Made by a program: the position numbers and the translations under genes
Shown here: one piece after another, positions 1 through 7,997 of the stretch
How the letters are laid out: each line of letters opens with the position of its first letter
Position numbering within the stretch: position 1 is the stretch's first letter
The notes under the pieces: generated by a model
The model's database searches: none
What the model was told of the DNA's origin: nothing
What the model saw: the letters and a program-made list of their open reading frames with translations, nothing else
Assembly (NCBI RefSeq): GCF_000482385.1
Contig: NZ_KI519394.1
Coordinates: 1-43,886, forward strand
Source of the DNA: Nocardia sp. CNY236
GTDB taxonomy: Bacteria; Actinomycetota; Actinomycetes; Mycobacteriales; Mycobacteriaceae
Length of the DNA stretch: 43,886 bases
Direction of reading: 5' to 3'

Positions 1-2039
1 CTCGCGCGCACAACAGCGTCACGGTCGATCGGTTCGCCGATTCGGACCGCTTCCGGACGCTCGAGCAGCGAATACTCGATATGCTCGACACCGATACCAA
101 GATCGCCTTCCCCAGCCGTCGCGGCGGCTGGCTGTACAACTTCTGGCGGGACGCGCAGCACCCGCGCGGGCTCTGGCGACGCACGACATTCGCCGAGTAC
201 ACCACCGCGGCGCCGGACTGGGATGTCCTGATCGACCTGGACGCGGTGGCCGACGACGAGGACGAGAACTGGGTGTGGGGCGGAGCGGTGGTTTTGCGCC
301 CGCAGCAGTCCAGGGCGCTGATCAGTCTGTCGCGCGGCGGGGCGGATGCCAAGGTCGTGCGCGAATTCGACCTCGACGAGCGGCGATTCGTCGACCCCTC
401 CGACGGCGGCTACTTTCTGCCGGAGGCGAAGTCGCAGATCTGCTGGATCGATCTCGACTCGGTGTATGTCGGCACGGATTTCGGTCCGGGTTCGCTGACC
501 GATTCGGGGTATCCGCGCATCGCCAAACGGTGGCGTCGTGGTACGTCGCTTACGGAGGCGACACCGGTTTACGAGGGAGCGGTGACCGATGTCGCGGTAT
601 CGGCCGGGTTCGACCGGACGCCGGGCTACGAACGACACTACGTCGGGCGAGCGACCGATTTCTTCAACGAAGAGGTCTACCTACTCGAAGCCGACGACAC
701 CCTACGACGTCTGGACATCCCCAGCGACGCGAACGGATTCCTGTTCGACACGAGCGGATTCCTGGACGACGCGAGAGAACCCTGGTACAAGGACTGGCTG
801 TTGATCCGGCTGAAATCTGCCTGGGAAGTCGGCGGCGCCCGCTATCCGGCCGGTGCGCTGCTGGCCACCGACTTCGAGGAGTTTCTCGCCGGATCCCGAG
901 AATTCACCATGATCTTCACACCCGACGCGCGCACCTCGCTACACGGGTACAGGTGGACCGAAAACCACCTGCTGCTGGTCACGCTCGAGGACGTGCAAAC
1001 CACGCTGTACGTCCTCACGCCCACCGAAAACGGCTGGCACCGTGAACCGCTGGCCGACACCCCACCGATGGCGACCACCAGCGCGCTGAACCTCGACCCA
1101 CTGGAAGGCGGCGACGAATTCATGCTGACCACCAGTGGGTTCACCACCCCGACCACCCTGTTGTCCAGCACCGTCGGCGGGCGCACCGAGAAACTGAAAC
1201 AGGAGCCCGGGTACTTCGACGCCGACGGAATCGAGACCGAGCAGTTCTTCGCCGAGTCCAACGATGGCACGCTGGTTCCCTATTTCGTGATCCGACACCG
1301 AGACCGCGCGCACCGCCCCGGCCCGACGATCATGACCGGCTACGGCGGTTTCGAGATATCCCGAACCCCGGCCTACAATGGCACAGCCGGCATGGGCTGG
1401 CTGGAGCGCGGCGGAACCTGGGTCGCGACCAATATCCGCGGCGGAGGGGAATACGGGCCGCAGTGGCACACCGCCGTGCGCAAAGCCAACCGATACAAGG
1501 TGTACGAAGACTTTTCGTCGATCGCCAAAGACTTGGTCACTCGGGGAATCACTACGGCCGACCAACTGGGCGCGGCCGGCGCCAGCAACGGCGGTTTGCT
1601 CATGGGCGTGATGCTGACCCGCTACCCGCAACTGTTCGGTGCGATCGTCTGTCAAGTTCCTCTGCTGGACATGCGGCGCTATCACCTGCTGCTCGCCGGA
1701 GCATCGTGGATGGCCGAATACGGTGACCCTGACAATCCAGAAGAATGGGACTACATCAGCAGGTACTCCCCCTATCAGAACACCCGCGCCGACGGTCACT
1801 ACCCGCCGATTCTGCTCACCACCTCGACCCGAGACGACCGGGTGCATCCCGGCCACGCCCGCAAGATGACCGCGCTGCTGAAATCCCAAGGGCATGAGGT
1901 CTGGTACCACGAGAACATCGAAGGCGGACATAGCGGCGCCGCGGACAACAAGCAGGCCGCCTTTCAAACCACCTTGCTCTTCGAGTTCTTCACCCAGATG
2001 CTCGTCGAGCGCCGATCCGGGGTTTCGAACCAACGGTGA
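1..2039 (+). CDS. Prolyl oligopeptidase family serine peptidase (S9), 5' end outside window
   Basis: The reading frame is open from the window edge and the residues before the first Met (position 81) look like the usual N-terminal region of S9A peptidases, so the gene very likely starts upstream. The N-terminal part is the seven-bladed propeller. The C-terminal alpha/beta hydrolase domain has the nucleophile in GASNGG (Ser502 counted from the Met at 81), the acid in STRDDRVHPGHA (Asp585/586) and the histidine in EGGHSG (His617). Family members cleave short peptides after proline or at basic sites, in the cytoplasm or exported. I see no signal peptide in the visible part but cannot judge the true N-terminus. 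It converges on the hydrolase gene that follows. Confidence 0.9.
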   Translation, partial: RAHNSVTVDRFADSDRFRTLEQRILDMLDTDTKIAFPSRRGGWLYNFWRDAQHPRGLWRRTTFAEYTTAAPDWDVLIDLDAVADDEDENWVWGGAVVLRPQQSRALISLSRGGADAKVVREFDLDERRFVDPSDGGYFLPEAKSQICWIDLDSVYVGTDFGPGSLTDSGYPRIAKRWRRGTSLTEATPVYEGAVTDVAVSAGFDRTPGYERHYVGRATDFFNEEVYLLEADDTLRRLDIPSDANGFLFDTSGFLDDAREPWYKDWLLIRLKSAWEVGGARYPAGALLATDFEEFLAGSREFTMIFTPDARTSLHGYRWTENHLLLVTLEDVQTTLYVLTPTENGWHREPLADTPPMATTSALNLDPLEGGDEFMLTTSGFTTPTTLLSSTVGGRTEKLKQEPGYFDADGIETEQFFAESNDGTLVPYFVIRHRDRAHRPGPTIMTGYGGFEISRTPAYNGTAGMGWLERGGTWVATNIRGGGEYGPQWHTAVRKANRYKVYEDFSSIAKDLVTRGITTADQLGAAGASNGGLLMGVMLTRYPQLFGAIVCQVPLLDMRRYHLLLAGASWMAEYGDPDNPEEWDYISRYSPYQNTRADGHYPPILLTTSTRDDRVHPGHARKMTALLKSQGHEVWYHENIEGGHSGAADNKQAAFQTTLLFEFFTQMLVERRSGVSNQR

Positions 2040-2911
2040 CGATGGCGCGCGACTATCGGTCGCGCAGCCACTGCTCGATGCGTTCGACCGTGCTGGAGTA
2101 GTTCGAGCATCCAGCCGTTGTGGCCCAGCGCTTGGCGCTGTAGCCAGCTGGTCACCTCGGCGTTCGGCAGTTTGTCCAACAGATGGTCGGCAATCGTGGG
2201 CGGGGCGAGATCGTCACCGCTGACCGTGATGGACAAAACCGGAAGTCGCAGCCGCGTGATCCGCTCCTCGTAGTCGATATCCGCCCCCGATGGAAGGAAA
2301 CGACCGGTACGCGCCAGCCGCGCCCAATCCGAGATCAGCACCCGGGACTGGCGGCCGAAACCGTTGGCGATCTTGTCACCGGGCCAGAAGCCTGCCAGAT
2401 TCGCGGTCAACGATACCGCCGCGGGTCCCACCAGCATGCGCGTTCCCGACAGTCCGCGGTATCGCCGGTAGTACGGGATGCCGGAGGCGACCAGGATCAG
2501 GCCACCCAACCGCCCCCGGGCGCGAGCGGCGTACATCACGCAGAGCTGGCCCCCCAGACTGTGTCCGAGGAGGTATGGCGTGCTGTCCGGAAACCTCTCG
2601 TGCACCACCTCGAATATCGCCGGGAAGTCGACCGCTACCAGTTCGTGGTAGCCGAAGGTACTCGCGGAGCTCGGCTTCGGTCGGCTGTCGCCGTTGCCGC
2701 GCAACTCGCCGATCGCGACGTCGAACCCGCGCTTGGCCAACGCCCCGGCGAACAGCTCGTAATAGGCGGCCGAAACGTCCAGTCCGGGCACGACCACGAG
2801 AACCGGGCGAGGTGCATCGGGCGTGACCGGATGCCGATGCGGACCGGTCGCTGAGAACAATCGCACCGTCACCCGGGTGCCGTCGGGCATCTGGATTGGT
2901 ACTGCCTGCAT
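1964..2911 (-). CDS. Alpha/beta hydrolase with frameshifted C-terminus
   Basis: This is an alpha/beta hydrolase of the serine aminopeptidase/lysophospholipase type. The nucleophile elbow is LGHSLGG (Ser118), and the catalytic His lies in LGHNGWM near the C-terminus. Right after GHNGWMLE the reading frame becomes unlike the family and runs 75 bp into the convergent peptidase gene. Moving by one base at about 2101-2105 instead gives a family-like tail (YSSTVERIEQWLRDR) that stops at 2053, 13 bp from the peptidase stop. I infer a one-base insertion in an ancestral gene at 2053..2911, or a sequencing error. All catalytic residues precede the shift, so activity is possible. The substrate is unknown. 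Confidence 0.8.
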   Translation of the reverse strand: MQAVPIQMPDGTRVTVRLFSATGPHRHPVTPDAPRPVLVVVPGLDVSAAYYELFAGALAKRGFDVAIGELRGNGDSRPKPSSASTFGYHELVAVDFPAIFEVVHERFPDSTPYLLGHSLGGQLCVMYAARARGRLGGLILVASGIPYYRRYRGLSGTRMLVGPAAVSLTANLAGFWPGDKIANGFGRQSRVLISDWARLARTGRFLPSGADIDYEERITRLRLPVLSITVSGDDLAPPTIADHLLDKLPNAEVTSWLQRQALGHNGWMLELLQHGRTHRAVAARPIVARHRHRWFETPDRRSTSIWVKNSKSKVV

Positions 2912-2958
2912 GTTCGCACGCTACACCGTAGCGGCGGTCGTGCCCGTTCGCCAGAATG

Positions 2959-3591
2959 TTACGCGCGGACTGCGCCCATGATTACCCTGCTCAAGACTCG
3001 GATTACATTGTCGAGCGGTGGTCGTGGGTCCACACCGGTCCAGGAGTCCACCACATAGTTGACCGCGCCGATGACCGCGAGCATGCGCATCTCGTAGTCG
3101 CCGGCGGGGATCTCACCGCCCACGGCCGCGTCCTCGGCGGCGGTGACCAGCAGCGCACCCCATTCACGACGCATGTCGAGGCGGAACTTCTCCACCTTCG
3201 GACCCGCGCCGACCACCTCGACCAGGGCGACGCGCGCTTTGCGCGCGTCGGAGCCGATGGCCTCGATATAGGCGCGCACGGCCGCGTCGATGATCGCGGA
3301 CGCGGGTGCGCCGGACTGCGCTTCCAGCGCCTTCTGCACGGCGTCCCGCGCTTGCTGGTCGATCATCTCGTAGAGCTCTAGGAGTAGAGACTCGCGGCCG
3401 GTGAACTCCTCGTAGAACTGCCGTGAGGACAGTCCCGCGTCCTTGCAGATGGCGCCGACGGAACTATTCGCGTAGCCGTCCCGCGCGAAGACTGTCAGAG
3501 CTGACTCCAGAAAACGCGCACGCCGCTGCCGTTGCCGGTCCTCCACGGGTTGCCCGGCATACATTCGACCCGTATTCGCATCCTGTGACAT
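2959..3591 (-). CDS. TetR/AcrR family transcriptional regulator
   Basis: The N-terminal 60 residues form a TetR-type helix-turn-helix (FLESALTVFARDGYANSSVGAI followed by AGLSSRQFYEEF), and the rest is a helical ligand-binding domain of usual length. The start was set at the Met at 3591. An in-frame Met at 3630 would add 13 residues with no family look, and neither start has a convincing Shine-Dalgarno sequence. An imperfect 21-bp palindrome lies about 80 bp upstream and may be its own operator. It is transcribed away from a gene-poor stretch. The likely target is either itself or the hydrolase downstream, which lies on the same strand 47 bp away. Confidence 0.88.
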   Translation of the reverse strand: MSQDANTGRMYAGQPVEDRQRQRRARFLESALTVFARDGYANSSVGAICKDAGLSSRQFYEEFTGRESLLLELYEMIDQQARDAVQKALEAQSGAPASAIIDAAVRAYIEAIGSDARKARVALVEVVGAGPKVEKFRLDMRREWGALLVTAAEDAAVGGEIPAGDYEMRMLAVIGAVNYVVDSWTGVDPRPPLDNVIRVLSRVIMGAVRA

Positions 3592-3669
3592 CGGGGCAGA
3601 CAATACAGAAGCGCTCGATCGTATCGTCATGGATCGGGCCGTTCATAGAAACCCTTCAACAAAATTGAA

Positions 3670-3690
3670 AATAGCTGAATATTAGCCATT
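3670..3690. promoter_or_regulatory. Imperfect palindrome upstream of the TetR gene
   Basis: The sequence aatagct-gaatatt-agccatt is a 7-bp inverted repeat with one mismatch around a 7-bp centre. It sits in an unusually AT-rich patch (about 3650-3700) just upstream of the TetR-family gene. The size and place suit a TetR operator. This is an inference from position only. Confidence 0.35.
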
Positions 3691-3699
3691 ATGTGATCA

Positions 3700-3909
3700 C
3701 CTCGGCATGCAAGTTGCCCACCAATAGCCACATATCGTCCAAGGTAGGCCTCCTCGCCCTGGGACGGCATCTGTTCCTCCCAGCGATCACGCTCGACCGG
3801 ATGACCATCCCGTGGGATGACTGAGAATTCGCCATCCGCTCGTCGACCGCGATCACCGATGGAAGCGCACGCGATGATCGACGACCGCGTCGACAACCCA
3901 TGACGCACA
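3700..3909. other. Intergenic stretch without a convincing gene
   Basis: Both strands hold only short frames with no recognisable protein and no good ribosome site. The stretch may contain eroded sequence related to the HTH remnant that follows, but I could not assign it. Confidence 0.5.
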
Positions 3910-3943
3910 ACAGCTGGGCTATCGACACAGCTGGGCTATCGAC
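3910..3943. repeat. 17-bp perfect tandem duplication
   Basis: The unit acagctgggctatcgac occurs twice head to tail (3910-3926 and 3927-3943). It lies directly in front of the HTH regulator stump, so it probably arose by slippage or at a deletion junction in a decaying gene. Confidence 0.9.
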
Positions 3944-3945
3944 CT

Positions 3946-4152
3946 CGAGACAGCCGGGTCCTGCGCGTCGACAAGCTCGAGGCGCTGCTGGCGCAACGCA
4001 CCTACACGACAGCCGCCGACCTGGCCGCAGAGCTCGGAGTCAGCACACGCACACTGCACCGTGATCTGCAGGTGCTATCGAATCCACGACCTGCAGGTGT
4101 TGCCCACCGAATTCCGCCTGCGGCGTCCCGGCCCCTTCCTGGCTGCTGGTGA
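3946..4152 (+). pseudogene. Remnant of an HTH (DeoR/WYL-type) transcriptional regulator
   Basis: In the frame starting at 3961 the DNA encodes LRVDKLEALLAQR, then TAADLAAELGVSTRTLHRDL. That is the winged-helix N-terminus of WYL/DeoR-type regulators, ending at the recognition helix. There is no start codon in a sensible place: the frame is closed by TGA at 3901 and has no ATG or GTG before the motif. After LHRDLQVL the frame loses family likeness and stops at 4152. About 250 residues expected for the effector domain are missing. A repeated ctgcaggtg at about 4067 and 4092 may mark an internal rearrangement. Confidence 0.7.
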
Positions 4153-4211
4153 AGCAGATGCGCGAGCCATATGAGCCCGTGCGATCGTGCGATGGTTGAG
4201 TTCGCCGGGCT

Positions 4212-5357
4212 TCACGCGAGCGTGCCGGTGTCGAGAACGACTGGCAGCGAAACCAACCCGTGCGTGCGCCACGAGTCCCGATAGGCCAGGTCGTCCACCG
4301 TCTCGGCCAGACGGGCGTGCGGCCACCGGGCCGTGAACGCGTTCACCACAGCGTCGATCATCGCCTCGCTGATCCGCGCACCCAAGCAATAGTGCGGGCC
4401 TCGGCCGAACATCAGGCTCGGCCGTTTTCCCCGCTGTGGGTCGGTATCGGCCGCAGCCAGCGACAACAGCACGGTCGCGCCCGCGGGTACGACCGTGTCA
4501 CCGACAGGTACGTCCTCGATTGCGAAGCGGCGGATGGCGAATGGTGCGGGATTGGCTTGCTCCATCAGGGCCTGCCTCCTGCACGACCATGCAGCCTGCG
4601 GCTGCTCGGGTGCGCTCAGCAAGGCGGCGAAGACGTTCCCGAGCAGATGCGCCGTGTTCTCCAACCCGGCGAGCATCAGGAGAAACGCCAGCGATACCAC
4701 TTCCTCATCCGACAGCGACGAGTCTCCATCGACAGCCCGCACCCACTCGCTGATCAATCCGTCGTCGATTCCCGACCCACGCTTGTCACCGACCAGTCGC
4801 TCGAAGGTGTCGGTCAAAAATCCCACCGCGGTAACCAGCCGTCGAAGCGAATCCGGTGACTCGGCGTCGAAGCACACCATCGCGGTCGCGGCATCGCGGA
4901 GCGGCGCAAACACCGACGACGGCACACCCAGCAACCGACCGATCACGGTCGCAGGCACGGGCACACACACATCGGCCAGCAGATCGACCGGTCCATCCGC
5001 GGTGAGCGTGTTCACCTGATGGGTGGCCACATCGGTCACCATCGCATCCAGCTGAGCGACCGAGCGCCGTGTGAACGCCGGTGCGGCGAGCGCCCGGACG
5101 CGCGTATGGTCGGCGCCGTCCATGTTCAACAAATTGGCATCCAGCGACGGCGGCAGCGAAAATCCCTTGTACCCGTCTCGGGAACGAACTTTGTTCAGCG
5201 CCAACCGGGAATCGGCCAGCAAGCGAGCCACATCGTCGTATCCACCCACCACCCAGGCACGGTGACCGCCTGGCAGCGCGACCATATCCACCCGGTCCCG
5301 GAACCGTGCATGTTCGCTGACGCATCTGGCCTTCGGTACGGTATTCGAATCCGCCAT
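4212..5357 (-). CDS. Cytochrome P450, probably degenerate
   Basis: This is a bacterial class I P450 of 381 residues. The I-helix motif is AGLENT, and the haem-binding loop FGRGPHYCLG carries the Cys ligand. Frames further upstream are open, but the start at 5357 gives a P450-like N-terminus and has aggatc ahead of it. The K-helix ExxR motif, nearly invariant in the family, cannot be found: the segment reads SCRRQALMEQANPAPFA where VVEEALRQANPAPFA-like sequence is usual. Another frame of the same DNA encodes VVQEA, which suggests two compensating indels. The meander before the haem loop (DTDPQRGKRPSLMFG) is also short by about a dozen residues. It may be inactive. No ferredoxin gene is nearby. 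Confidence 0.8.
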   Translation of the reverse strand: MADSNTVPKARCVSEHARFRDRVDMVALPGGHRAWVVGGYDDVARLLADSRLALNKVRSRDGYKGFSLPPSLDANLLNMDGADHTRVRALAAPAFTRRSVAQLDAMVTDVATHQVNTLTADGPVDLLADVCVPVPATVIGRLLGVPSSVFAPLRDAATAMVCFDAESPDSLRRLVTAVGFLTDTFERLVGDKRGSGIDDGLISEWVRAVDGDSSLSDEEVVSLAFLLMLAGLENTAHLLGNVFAALLSAPEQPQAAWSCRRQALMEQANPAPFAIRRFAIEDVPVGDTVVPAGATVLLSLAAADTDPQRGKRPSLMFGRGPHYCLGARISEAMIDAVVNAFTARWPHARLAETVDDLAYRDSWRTHGLVSLPVVLDTGTLA

Positions 5358-5382
5358 GGGGCCGATCCTGCTATCTGGCCCT

Positions 5383-5422
5383 GCAATCCCGCAATCCCGC
5401 AATCCCGCAATCCCGCAATCCC
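5383..5422. repeat. Five tandem copies of an 8-bp unit
   Basis: The unit gcaatccc is repeated five times without error, between the divergent P450 gene and the leuS leader. Arrays of short units like this change copy number by slippage. It lies 26 bp upstream of the P450 start, so it could affect that promoter. Confidence 0.95.
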
Positions 5423-5492
5423 GCCCCCCGCCGCTGGCGGCAGTTTGCCACGGTTCTGATGCGTGGCGCTCAGCAATGGGACGTCGCAGCGC

Positions 5493-5498
5493 TATGCT
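5493..5498 (+). promoter_or_regulatory. Candidate -10 element of the leuS leader
   Basis: TATGCT fits the actinobacterial TANNNT -10 pattern and lies 6 bases ahead of the ATG of the leader peptide (5505). Transcription would therefore start at or very near that A, giving a leaderless message. No clear -35 element is visible. Confidence 0.45.
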
Positions 5499-5504
5499 GT
5501 GCAG

Positions 5505-5543
5505 ATGAATGCCGGTCTCCCGCTTCTTGTCAGGACGTGCTGA
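5505..5543 (+). CDS. Leucine-containing leader peptide of leuS
   Basis: This 12-residue frame reads MNAGLPLLVRTC followed by TGA. Three of the twelve residues are Leu, encoded by CTC, CTT and CTT; CTT is rare in such high-GC genomes. The stop codon lies inside the 5' arm of a perfect hairpin, and a terminator hairpin follows, which is the classical layout of a ribosome-mediated attenuator. There is no Shine-Dalgarno sequence, but the -10 hexamer suggests leaderless translation. Attenuators in front of leuS have been predicted in some Streptomyces, as I recall. Expression of this peptide is an inference. Confidence 0.6.
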   Translation: MNAGLPLLVRTC

Positions 5544-5563
5544 GCAATATTCTTCAGCACGTC
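5534..5563 (+). promoter_or_regulatory. Hairpin 1 of the leuS attenuator
   Basis: gacgtgctga (5534-5543) and tcagcacgtc (5554-5563) form a perfect 10-bp stem with a 10-base loop. The 5' arm covers the last codons and the stop of the leader peptide, so a ribosome finishing or stalling there decides whether it folds. I found no strong alternative pairing of its 3' arm with the terminator, so the switch is not fully explained. Confidence 0.7.
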
Positions 5564-5564
5564 G

Positions 5565-5588
5565 ACCCCTCGCACGCGAGGGGTTTTT
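5565..5588 (+). terminator. Intrinsic terminator in the leuS leader
   Basis: acccctcg-cacg-cgaggggt is a perfect 8-bp stem with a 4-base loop followed directly by a T run (ttttt to 5588). It lies 50 bp before the leuS start and one base after hairpin 1, so it would stop transcription before leuS unless relieved. A canonical U-tract terminator is unusual in a high-GC actinomycete. Confidence 0.8.
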
Positions 5589-5637
5589 CCATTTCTGGAG
5601 CACTGGAGACACGAACCGACTGTGAGGGGAGAGCACA

Positions 5638-7859
5638 GTGAGCGACGAGGACGACTTCGACCCGAAGTTTATCGACGAACGGTGGCAGCGAATCTGGCGT
5701 GAGGAGCGGTCCTGGGAGGTATCCACTACCTCCTCGGCAGAGCGGACGGCTTTCGTGCTCGAAATGCTGCCGTACACCAGCGGTGAGCCGCACGTCGGTC
5801 ATCTGAAGAACTATGCGGTGGGTGATGCGGTCGCACACTTCCTGCGCCGGCACGGCTACTACGTGCTACACCCGATGGGCTTCGATGCTTTCGGCTTGCC
5901 CGCGGAAAACCACGCGATCCGCACAGGCCGGCATCCGCGCCTGTCCACCGACGAATCGATCACTGCGTTCCGCGAGCAGTTCGACAGGTGGGGCATCTCG
6001 ATCGACTGGACCCGCGCGATCGCCACCCACGAACCGGAGTATTACCGCTGGACTCAGTGGATCTTCCTCCAGCTGTTCGAGGCCGGGCTCGCCTACCGTC
6101 GTGAGGCCGCGGTGAACTGGTGCCCGAAGGACGCGACAGTGCTGGCGAATGAGCAAGTTGTCGGTGGACAGTGCGAGCGTTGCGGGGCGCCGGTGGAGCA
6201 GCGGCAGCTGGAACAGTGGTTTTTCGGTATCACCGCCTATGCCGACCGTCTGCTGGATGACCTCGATGGTCTGAATTGGCCGCCGCACGTGAAACGGATG
6301 CAGCGGAACTGGATTGGCCGCTCGGACGGTGTCACCGTACGATTCGCCACCGACACCGAGCCGATCGAGGTCTTCACCACACGGCCGGATACCTTGTTCG
6401 GCGCCACGTATCTGGCCCTCGCGCCCGAACATCCGTCGGTGGACACAGTTGTTGCCGACCACTGGCCCGCCGGTATCGACAGCCGCTGGACAGCAGGATC
6501 GTCGACGCCCGACGACGCTGTCTGCGCGTACCGCGCTGCCGCGGCACTGAAGACGGAGCTGGATCGGCAGGAAAGCAAGGACAAGAGCGGTGTCTTCACC
6601 GGTACCTACGCCACCAACCCGATCAACGGTGCTCGGATTCCCGTCTTCGTCGCCGACTATGTTCTGCCGGATTACGGGACCGGCGCGATCATGGCCGTGC
6701 CCGGGCAGGACCAGCGGGACTGGGACTTCGCTGCCGAGTTCGGCCTGCCGGTGATCCGCACCGTACAGCCGGCCGAGAACTTCACTGGCGAGGCATACAC
6801 AGGGGACGGACCCGCCATCAACTCGGGCTTTCTCGACGGGCTCACGGTCGGCGAGGCGAAGTGGACAGCCATCTCATGGCTGCAGGAGCACAGTCACGGC
6901 ATCCCGACGGTGACCTACAAGCTGCGTGACTGGCTGCTGTCCCGCCAGCGCTACTGGGGTTGCCCGATCCCGATAGTGTATTGCGACTCCTGCGGTATGG
7001 TGCCCGTGCCCGAGCAGTCGCTACCGGTGGAACTGCCAGACGTGAGCGACTACGCGCCGAAGGGTAGATCTCCGAACCGTTCGATGCTCTGTTCACCCAG
7101 GGAATGATCACCCGCAACGGCGCGAAAATGTCGAAATCCAAGGGGAACGCGGTTTCTCCTCGGGAGATCATCGCCAGGTACGGCGCCGATGCCGCACGCT
7201 GCTATGTACTGTTCATCGGCCCGCCCGACCAGGGCGCGGACTGGTCGGACACGGGTGTCTCAGGGGCATACCGGTTCTTGCGCCGGCTGTTTCGATTCAC
7301 CGTGCAGGTCTGCGGTACCGATGCGGTGACCATCGGCGTGTCCCCCGGCCGGGACAGCAGTCTCGCGTTGCAACGCAAGACTGCGAGAACGATCCAGAAG
7401 GTCACGACCGATATGTCGGGGAAGTTCGCCTTCAATACCGCGATTGCCGCTTTGATGGGACTGACCAACGACATCGGGAGGGCGCTACAGGACGGTATCG
7501 ACCTAAAGACAGCGACTTTCGCACTGAGCACAACCGCATCGCTGCTCCTGCCGTTCGCTCCCCACACGGCGAGTGAGTGCTACTACCGCCTCACCGGCGA
7601 GCACGTGTGGAAGCAGCCGTGGCCCGAGCCGGACGCGAAGCTGCTGCACGCCGAGACGGTAGAGCTGGCTTGCCAGATCAATGGCACGGTCCGGGGTCGG
7701 ATCACAGTGCCGCAGGGTGCCTCGGAAGAGGCCATACGCGCGGCGGCGCTGGACCTGAGCGAGATTCGGGCGGCCATGGGCGCCCGGTCGATCGAGCGCG
7801 TCGTTGTGGTGCCGGGTCGGCTGGTCAACTTCGTCGTCGGTCGATCGGCAGCTGTGTGA
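5638..7859 (+). pseudogene. leuS: Leucyl-tRNA synthetase with internal deletion and frameshift
   Basis: The gene starts with GTG at 5638 after gagggga. The first part (to about 7070) has the HIGH-type motif PHVGHLKNY, the zinc-like CxxC region, the CP1 editing domain with TTRPDTLFG and the catalytic return RDWLLSRQRYWGCPIPI. The second part has EPFDALFTQGM, the KMSKS motif in GAKMSKSKGN, the anticodon-binding domain and the C-terminal domain. At 7068-7074 the text jumps from APKGRSP to EPFDALF. The 90 to 100 residues normally between them, including the WYFLRY-like segment of the active site, are absent and the frame changes. It cannot make a working synthetase, so an intact leuS must lie elsewhere. 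It was probably a second, attenuated copy, perhaps for resistance to a LeuRS inhibitor. Confidence 0.85.
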
Positions 7860-7866
7860 AGTTGGT

Positions 7867-7909
7867 GATTCGTTGCGCAACCGCGACCGGAGATTCGTTG
7901 CGCAACCGC
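7867..7909. promoter_or_regulatory. Two identical 18-bp boxes, each with a palindromic core
   Basis: gattcgttgcgcaaccgc occurs at 7867-7884 and 7892-7909, 25 bp apart. Each copy has the perfect palindrome gttgcgcaac. The pair lies just after the leuS remnant and about 90 bp before the IPT/TIG gene. It looks like two binding sites for a dimeric regulator. The regulator is not known. Confidence 0.6.
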
Positions 7910-7997
7910 CGCTGCCGGTGGGTTACTGGATCCAACGGTGTCGCCACCGCTCCGACAACCGTTGCAGGAAAACCTTTTCCCCCTTCGGAGGCCCCCG

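Noticed and set aside
3627..3928. Short frames on the minus strand upstream of the TetR gene
   Set aside because: There is no ribosome site, domain or consistent composition, and they lie in the AT-rich promoter stretch.
5357..5777. Longer P450 start through the 8-bp repeats and the leuS leader
   Set aside because: The extra 140 residues encode repeats and the reverse of the attenuator. The start at 5357 gives normal family length.
5638..7859. Natural split LeuRS made of two subunits
   Set aside because: A split enzyme would keep all its domains. Here part of the active site is missing and the second piece has no ribosome site of its own.
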